A DNA stretch of 64,000 nt, taken from NCBI RefSeq assembly GCF_007993935.1, contig NZ_VITY01000006.1, forward strand, positions 248,001 through 312,000, read 5' to 3'. The position numbers and the translations under genes were made by a program. Position 1 is the first letter of the stretch. Each line of letters opens with the position of its first letter. The notes under the pieces are model-generated. The model was not told where the DNA came from. It ran no database searches and worked only from the letters and a program-made list of their open reading frames with translations. Positions 58,911 to 64,000 of this stretch are shown one piece after another. Source of the DNA: Bradyrhizobium macuxiense (GTDB lineage Bacteria; Pseudomonadota; Alphaproteobacteria; Rhizobiales; Xanthobacteraceae).

Positions 58911-60416
58911 CTAAGACGGTTTCAGTCTCCGCATCTCCTGTGCCGCGATCTTGATCAGCGGCTTGACCGCCTGCTCCTCGCGGCCCAGCACCACGCCTGA
59001 TGCAAAGGCGCGGTCGCGCTCCCTACGGTGCGGCGCCTTGAGCGCGGCGTCCACCGCCAGCTTGCGGTGCGCGACGAAATCGTTGAGCGACCCGAGCGCG
59101 TCCTGGATCCGCTTCAGGTGTTTCGACAGGCGCTTGAGCTGCTTCCGTTCTTGCTTGCCGGGAAACAGGCTCTCGAAGAAATCGATGGCGTATCTTATCT
59201 TCTTGGCCTTGATGCGCACCTTGTGCCGCTGTCGGGGCGACAGTTCGTCGACATGGCGGCCGTCCTTGCGCAGCTTCTTGAGCCGGCGATCCAACAGCGC
59301 GGCGCTGAACTCGCCGATCGGCCCGCCTTCGTCGTCGGCCGCGATGGTCTGCTTTGCTTCGATCCATTGCATGGTATCGATCAGCATCGAGCGATAGTGC
59401 TGCGAATCGATTGCCTGCCTCGCGCGGGCAAATGCCCGGTCGCGACGGCCCGAGAACTCCTGCCGGATCGCCCTGCCGCCCCGTCGCAACAGCACGTCGT
59501 GCGATGCGGGCTCGATATCTTCCTTGACGAACACATCCAGCTCGCGCGCAGGCGCGAGCGCGTTGGTGAGCCATTTCAGCTGCGCCTTGACATCTTCCGT
59601 CGAAGCCGTGGCCAGGATCCCAGAGAACAGCGAGATCGCGGCACGCAGCCGCCGCAGGCCGACCCGCATCTGGTGAACGCCTTCGGTCTCTCCCTCGCGG
59701 ACCGCATCCGCATTCGACGAGAAGTGGCGGAAGGTTGAACGCGCGATCACCCGAAAGGCCTCGCCTGCCGTGACCCCGGAATCAAGCGCAACGCTTTCGG
59801 CAGAGACGATGCTATGCTGATCGTTGCCGGTGAGTTCATAGCCGCGCTCGGCCTTCGAGCGGAGATCGAGCTCGGCGTCGGACCGCCGCTCCAGCGCCCT
59901 GGCAACCCGGAACAGATCGAGCACCCGCCCGCTCTTCAGCTCGAGCTCGATTTCCTGAATCGGATGGGACCGATGGCCGGCTGTCGTGTTGCCGCGATCG
60001 ATGGCGAGCTCGATCTCGCTCTGCCTGGTGCGCAGCGGCACAGTAATACGCCGCACCGACGTCTCAAACACCGGCTTCAGCTTGCGGCGCAGCCCACCCG
60101 ACGCGAGCCCCTCGAGCGGTGACCCCTCGGCCTTGTCGAGGTCGAACGCGTCATTCTCGAGTTCGGTCTCCCATTCACCCCGCTCAAACTGCGGACCCGC
60201 GCCGGACTTGATCGTCTGAACATAGTCGTGGCCATCGTAGCGCACGCGCAGCGTGAGCCCGTGCCGTTTCAGCTTATGCTTCGCGGTATCAAAATAGGTC
60301 GAGACGAGATCGCTCGTCGACGGCTCGCCGCTCTTGGCGCCGCCGATCCGCGGCTTTTCCAGCGCCTTCAGCTTGCGCGCAGGAACGCGAAATTTAAGCT
60401 CTGTTTCAGCGGCCAT
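58911..60416 (-). CDS. CYTH-CHAD domain protein (inorganic triphosphatase-like)
   Basis: A 501-residue two-domain protein. The CYTH tunnel begins with ETELKF (ExExK pattern), then STYFDTAKHKLKRHGLTLRV and the paired basic/acidic strands characteristic of triphosphate tunnel enzymes. The CHAD domain (about 215-495) is helical and rich in His and Arg, as in GVHQMRVGLRRLRAAISLF and HKVRIKAKKIRYAIDFFE; CHAD domains bind polyphosphate. The protein may hydrolyse triphosphate or act at polyphosphate granules. Confidence 0.9.
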   Translation of the reverse strand: MAAETELKFRVPARKLKALEKPRIGGAKSGEPSTSDLVSTYFDTAKHKLKRHGLTLRVRYDGHDYVQTIKSGAGPQFERGEWETELENDAFDLDKAEGSPLEGLASGGLRRKLKPVFETSVRRITVPLRTRQSEIELAIDRGNTTAGHRSHPIQEIELELKSGRVLDLFRVARALERRSDAELDLRSKAERGYELTGNDQHSIVSAESVALDSGVTAGEAFRVIARSTFRHFSSNADAVREGETEGVHQMRVGLRRLRAAISLFSGILATASTEDVKAQLKWLTNALAPARELDVFVKEDIEPASHDVLLRRGGRAIRQEFSGRRDRAFARARQAIDSQHYRSMLIDTMQWIEAKQTIAADDEGGPIGEFSAALLDRRLKKLRKDGRHVDELSPRQRHKVRIKAKKIRYAIDFFESLFPGKQERKQLKRLSKHLKRIQDALGSLNDFVAHRKLAVDAALKAPHRRERDRAFASGVVLGREEQAVKPLIKIAAQEMRRLKPS

Positions 60417-60457
60417 TGCCTCTTCCCACGGATCAGGCGTCGATCAGGCGACAAGCA

Positions 60458-60490
60458 AAAGTCCGCCGCGACGGAATCGCAGCGGACTTT
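60458..60490 (-). terminator. Intrinsic terminator behind the small exported protein gene
   Basis: Read on the minus strand: AAAGTCCGC, 15 bases, GCGGACTTT followed by TTGC; 9-bp perfect arms and a short T-run. It is placed 39 bases behind the stop of the gene at 60529-60789. Confidence 0.65.
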
Positions 60491-60522
60491 GCGTCACACG
60501 GTTGTTGCGTCACACGGTTGTT
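60491..60522. repeat. Exact 16-base tandem duplication
   Basis: GCGTCACACGGTTGTT occurs twice in a row, immediately behind the terminator hairpin. It looks like a recent slippage duplication. Confidence 0.75.
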
Positions 60523-60528
60523 CAACCG

Positions 60529-60789
60529 TTAGTCGTCATCGTCGTGATGAATGACAGTCTTGCTGCGATTGCCGAATTCGTCCTGCTTCTTGATCACCGT
60601 GGTCCGGTCGCGGCGCGGCTCGCGCTCCCTGATCACGGTGGTGCGATCACGGTCGCGGTCACGATACTCGGGCGCCCGGCCCACGGTCACACCGGCACCG
60701 ACGGGACCGGCGCGAACACCGACATCATCGGCGAACGCAGGTGAAGCGATCACGGTCACCATGGCCGCGGCGAACAGATACTTCCTCAT
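60529..60789 (-). CDS. Small exported protein with Arg/Asp-rich tail
   Basis: An 86-residue protein with a signal peptide (MRKYLFAAAMVTVIASPAFA). The mature part begins DDVGVRAGPVGAGVTVG and is rich in Arg and Asp (YRDRDRDRTTVIREREPRR), with TTVI repeated twice and an end HHDDDD. It resembles small periplasmic proteins of rhizobia, function unknown; the acidic His/Asp tail could bind a metal ion. The gene ends with a good terminator. Confidence 0.82.
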   Translation of the reverse strand: MRKYLFAAAMVTVIASPAFADDVGVRAGPVGAGVTVGRAPEYRDRDRDRTTVIREREPRRDRTTVIKKQDEFGNRSKTVIHHDDDD

Positions 60790-60988
60790 CGCGTATCTCC
60801 TCCTCCAGTTGCGACGTGAGGGACGAACGCTCGCTGCGACATACTGTTCCTATGTTGCGCGCATATGCGGAACATCAGGTGGGGAACTTGGCTGAACAGA
60901 CATTCACCTGTGTGGCGAAATGCTCATGTTCCACGCGTTGAATAGCCTGAATTGCTGTCCCACGTTTTCATCAACAGGAGGACGTTCC

Positions 60989-61165
60989 ATGAAACAATCA
61001 CAGCACTTCCTCGACAATGCGGAGAACTGCGCGCAGCTCGCCGAGCGCGCCGATGACGAGCCGACCTACAACCGCTTCAAGCGAATGGAAGCGGCCTGGC
61101 GCGCGCTGGCCATCGAACAGGACTGGCTCGACGGCGAGACTTCGCCGGCGCAGACCGCAGCGTAA
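60989..61165 (+). CDS. Small protein (58 residues) of unknown function
   Basis: A 58-residue protein beginning MKQSQHFLDNAENCAQLAER and including YNRFKRMEAAWRALAIEQDW. AGGAGGACG precedes the start at 60989. Short proteins of this kind occur widely in Bradyrhizobium; no function is known to me. It lies alone, between a divergent exported-protein gene and the convergent end of the ABC-permease gene. Confidence 0.75.
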   Translation: MKQSQHFLDNAENCAQLAERADDEPTYNRFKRMEAAWRALAIEQDWLDGETSPAQTAA

Positions 61166-61208
61166 TTCGGGGCTCGTGGCGGCGGATGCGCCGCCACGAA
61201 ACACCCAC

Positions 61209-62081
61209 CTATTCGGCGCTGCGCTGCCGCTGCCAGCGCAAGAGATAGGCCTGCAGCCGCCAGATGATCGCCGACAGCACGACGCCGACCAGCATCAAGA
61301 CCACAACCGCGACCATCATGCCCGAGGCCTCGCCGCGCGCTTCGGACTCGATGATGAGACGGCCGATGCCGCGCTCGGCGCCGATGAATTCGCCGACGAT
61401 GACGCCGATCAGCGCGAAAGAGATCGCCGGTGTCAGCGAGGCAAACACCCAGGCCATGGTCGAGGGAATCACCACGGTGCGGGTGATCTGCCATTCGCTG
61501 GCGCCGAGCAGCCGCGCCGCATTGGTAAAACCCTCGTCGATCGAGCGCGCGCCCTCGAAGGTGTTGAAGAACACCAGGAACACCACGACGATCCACGACG
61601 TCACGATCTTCGACATGTCGCCGATCCCGAACGCCAGCACGATGATCGGCGCCAGGGCGATCCGCGGAATCGAATTCACCGCGGTGATGAAGGGCTGGAA
61701 GATCGCGCTCAGGCGATCGGAGCGCCCGAGGACCAGCCCGGCGACGAAGCCGCTGACCACACCGGTGACGAAGCCGAAGAAGGTGTTCTTCAGCGTGATC
61801 GCGGTAGCCGCCCAGAGATTGTTCTCGTTGCGCGCCAGGCATTTTGCGAAGTCGCCGTTGAACCAGCCGTTGAAGACGCCGAGCTTCGAGGTCAGGCAGC
61901 TCTGGATCAGGAAATTGTCTGCTATCATCGACGGCTTCGAGATGAAATACGGATCGAGCAGATCCGGCACCAGCCACGGCAGTTTGGTGCGCAGGTCATA
62001 GCCCCACTGCCACACCGACAACGCGACGGCGCAGATCAGGACCTGCCAGCCGACCGTGCCGAGCGTGCCGTACCTCTTCAT
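61209..62081 (-). CDS. ABC transporter permease (SsuC/TauC type)
   Basis: A 290-residue membrane permease with about six membrane segments. The coupling loop is NAARLLGASEWQITRTVVIPS. A longer loop between the first two segments (DLRTKLPWLVPDLLDPYFIS then LTSKLGVFNGWFN) is unusual for this family. Its start overlaps the ATPase gene by 4 bases (62078-62081), so it is translated together with it. It is the last gene of this importer operon. Confidence 0.9.
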   Translation of the reverse strand: MKRYGTLGTVGWQVLICAVALSVWQWGYDLRTKLPWLVPDLLDPYFISKPSMIADNFLIQSCLTSKLGVFNGWFNGDFAKCLARNENNLWAATAITLKNTFFGFVTGVVSGFVAGLVLGRSDRLSAIFQPFITAVNSIPRIALAPIIVLAFGIGDMSKIVTSWIVVVFLVFFNTFEGARSIDEGFTNAARLLGASEWQITRTVVIPSTMAWVFASLTPAISFALIGVIVGEFIGAERGIGRLIIESEARGEASGMMVAVVVLMLVGVVLSAIIWRLQAYLLRWQRQRSAE

Positions 62082-62911
62082 GCGCTGCGGCCCTTGACGA
62101 ACTCCTCGCCGAGCGAATGCCAGATGTGCTGGAACAGCTCGGCATAATGCGGCGTCTCGCGCACCTTCACCGCGTCGCGCGGGCGGTCGAAATCGACCGT
62201 GAACATGTCCTTGATCCGGCCCGGCCGCGCCGAGAACAGGATGATGCGGTCGGCCAGGGTCAGCGCCTCGCCGAGATCGTGGGTCACGAACAGCACGGTC
62301 TGCTGCTCGCGCTCCCAGATCCGCAGCAGCACCTCGTGCATGTCGATCTTGGTGTGGGTGTCGAGTGCGCCGAACGGCTCGTCCATCAAGAGGATCTGCG
62401 GCTCGACGATCAACGTCCGCATCAGCGCCGCGCGCTGCCGCATGCCGCCCGACAGCGCCGACGGATAGGCATTCTCGAATCCCTTCAAGCCGGCCTGCGC
62501 AACGCATTCCGCGATGCGGTCCTTGCGTTCCGACGCGGGCACGCCCGATAGCTCCAGCCCGTAGCCGATATTGTCGCCAACGGTCCGCCACGGAAACAGC
62601 GTATCGCGCTGGAAGACATAACCGACATTGGGTGTCGCCTTGCCGGCGACAACGCGCTTGCCATCGATCAGGATCTCGCCGCCGGTCGGGCGGATCAGCG
62701 AGGCGATCATGTTGAGCACGGTGCTCTTGCCCGAGCCCGACGGCCCGAGCAGCGCGACGAACTCGCCGCGGCGCACGTCGAAACTGACGTCGCGCACGGC
62801 CTCGATCGTGGTCCTGGCAAGCTGGAACGACTTGCTCAGGCCCTTGACCTCGACGCGGCGCTCGGCCGCGGCGCGCGGCGACACGGTTGCGCTCGTCTCG
62901 AGCGCGCTCAA
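62078..62911 (-). CDS. ABC transporter ATP-binding protein
   Basis: A 277-residue ATPase with Walker A GPSGSGKST at 56-64, signature LSGGMRQR at 153-160, Walker B ILLMDEP at 173-179 and switch His in VLFVTHDLGEA. The Q-loop is YVFQRDTLFPW. SsuB/TauB/NrtD-type. It overlaps the permease gene by 4 bases and the binding-protein gene by 4 bases. Confidence 0.93.
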   Translation of the reverse strand: MSALETSATVSPRAAAERRVEVKGLSKSFQLARTTIEAVRDVSFDVRRGEFVALLGPSGSGKSTVLNMIASLIRPTGGEILIDGKRVVAGKATPNVGYVFQRDTLFPWRTVGDNIGYGLELSGVPASERKDRIAECVAQAGLKGFENAYPSALSGGMRQRAALMRTLIVEPQILLMDEPFGALDTHTKIDMHEVLLRIWEREQQTVLFVTHDLGEALTLADRIILFSARPGRIKDMFTVDFDRPRDAVKVRETPHYAELFQHIWHSLGEEFVKGRSA

Positions 62912-63969
62912 CCCGGATAGGCCTTTCGCGCCGCGTCGATGAGGTTCGAGTTGACCACGTCGGCGATCTTGAGCGGCTTGATGCCGGTCATCTCGCGGAA
63001 CCAGACCTTCTCGCCGCGCGCGAAGCTCGCGGCATCGACCGAACCCTCATAATCCGCGACCTTCTGGATCGCAGTGATCTCGAGCAGATTGGCGTCGCGC
63101 GAGGTGCTGCCGACATAGGGCTCGATGGCGTCGTAGACCTCGGTCGGCTTGTGCGCCTTGATCCATTGCGACGCGCGCCACAGCGCGGTGACATAGGCCT
63201 GCATCTTGGCCGGATCCTTGTCGATGGTCGCCTGCAGCGTGAAATGCGCGGTGACCGGCACCTTGCCGCCGATATGCTTGTTCCAGATCGCTTCATCGGT
63301 GCCGTCGAACAAGAGTTCGCCCCAGCCCTGCTGCTGCGCCTCGTTCAACAGCGACAGCGAGCTGACGAGGATGTCGACCTGCTTCGATTTCAGCGAGCCC
63401 AGCATGGTGTCGACATTGCCGGTGCCGATCCAGGTCACCTTGTCGTCGAGCCCCATGGTTTCCATGTAGTAGGACGCCCAGACATGGTTGGTGCCGCCAA
63501 GCGAGGAGACCGAGACGATCGGCTTGCGGCCGTCGGGCCGCTTCCATTGCGTGAAGGCCTCCAGCGAATTGATGCCCTGGTCCTTCAAATCCTTGCGCAG
63601 GATGAACATCACCGAGTTCGACCGGGTGTCGACCGGCAGCAGCACGCGCGCGGCACGGCCGTGATTGGTCAGCTGCATTGGATGGGTGACGTCGCCGATG
63701 CCGATATCGCCCTGCGACGAAGCGATGATCTCGCGGGTCTTCACGCCGCTGCCGCCCTGCACCAGCTTGCAGTCGAGCCCGGCGTCCTTGAAGTAGCCGA
63801 TACGGTCCGCGACGAATTGCGTCTGATAGACCGGCACCGCGACCGGATAGATCGCGCGGCCCGGGGTCGCCTGCGCCCATCCACGCCCGTTCACCAGCGC
63901 GGCACCGCCGGCGGCGATCACCGTCAGTGCCGATCGCCGCGAAATCTGAGGCGTGGTCAGGCGCGCCAT
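62908..63969 (-). CDS. ABC transporter substrate-binding protein, Tat-type signal
   Basis: A 353-residue binding protein of the NMT1/SsuA type. The signal peptide has ISRRSALTVIAAGGAALV, a twin-arginine signal, so the protein would be exported folded. The mature part has YPVAVPVYQTQFVADRIGYF, VQGGSGVKTREIIASSQGD and SVSSLGGTNHVWASYYME. The ligand is unknown. The start is the ATG at 63969; a GTG at 63972 is possible. AAGGAG precedes it. Confidence 0.9.
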   Translation of the reverse strand: MARLTTPQISRRSALTVIAAGGAALVNGRGWAQATPGRAIYPVAVPVYQTQFVADRIGYFKDAGLDCKLVQGGSGVKTREIIASSQGDIGIGDVTHPMQLTNHGRAARVLLPVDTRSNSVMFILRKDLKDQGINSLEAFTQWKRPDGRKPIVSVSSLGGTNHVWASYYMETMGLDDKVTWIGTGNVDTMLGSLKSKQVDILVSSLSLLNEAQQQGWGELLFDGTDEAIWNKHIGGKVPVTAHFTLQATIDKDPAKMQAYVTALWRASQWIKAHKPTEVYDAIEPYVGSTSRDANLLEITAIQKVADYEGSVDAASFARGEKVWFREMTGIKPLKIADVVNSNLIDAARKAYPG

Positions 63970-64000
63970 CACGCGTGCTCCTTGGCCGAGATCTTGTCCA
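63969..64000 (-). CDS. Possible 3' end of an upstream gene
   Basis: Read on the minus strand, the last 32 bases give an open frame (DKISAKEHA) that ends in TGA, overlapping the binding-protein start as TGATG. This is the arrangement of a translationally coupled upstream gene, but the stretch is too short to establish. Confidence 0.25.
   Translation of the reverse strand, partial: DKISAKEHA

Overview
The window reads as the chromosome of a high-GC alphaproteobacterium, most likely Bradyrhizobium or a close relative. The basis is the base composition, the dense packing of catabolic genes with their own GntR, TetR and LysR regulators, the many twin-arginine signal peptides, and above all five families of intergenic inverted repeats (4239-4355 and 51886-51971; 15586-15708; 17399-17500; 39721-39870; 56954-57039). 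I recognise several of these from Bradyrhizobium/Rhodopseudomonas genomes. I saw no rRNA, tRNA, insertion sequence, prophage or CRISPR array.

Layout. 1-10.4 kb holds mixed metabolic genes: a sensor kinase cut by the window edge, a VOC protein, a Tat-exported hydrolase, an amidohydrolase, a crotonase, a His-rich cupin, a CsbD protein, a 2-hydroxyacid dehydrogenase, an FKBP isomerase, a gamma-glutamyltransferase, trhO and slyX. 10.4-17.4 kb holds a LysR regulator, a TadE/TadG-like pair, a small PilZ protein, hemE and a GMC oxidoreductase. 17.5-32.1 kb is an aromatic-compound region. It has an MhpA-like hydroxylase next to an extradiol dioxygenase, then a VanB-like reductase, a GntR regulator and a VanA-like Rieske oxygenase. 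Divergent from these run a second GntR regulator, a four-gene ABC importer, a NodB-fold deacetylase, an FAH-family hydrolase and a MetE core-domain protein.

32.1-39.7 kb carries a YkuD/DUF2778-like protein, a second GGDEF-EAL protein, a DOPA-dioxygenase-like protein with a methyltransferase, an unrecognised conserved-looking protein, a two-part PilZ protein and an enoyl-CoA hydratase. 39.9-43.3 kb is a leftward cluster (SDR, DUF1932-type dehydrogenase, 4,5-dihydroxyphthalate-decarboxylase-like protein, TetR) with a clear inverted repeat over the TetR start.

43.4-58.6 kb looks like oxidative sugar and sugar-acid catabolism. A lactonase, an aldose 1-epimerase and a D-galactose 1-dehydrogenase-like enzyme run leftward. 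Rightward lie gudP, a LysR regulator, kdgD, gudD, an alpha-ketoglutarate-semialdehyde dehydrogenase and garD. Together the latter convert glucarate and galactarate to 2-oxoglutarate. Three T-N11-A sites with related arms (50422, 52102, 53024) suggest that the LysR protein controls this set. Between the two arms lie a deacetylase-family protein, a TetR, a desaturase and a MetX-like hydrolase. The right end holds a CYTH-CHAD protein, small proteins and a complete nitrate/taurine-type ABC importer that continues toward the window edge.
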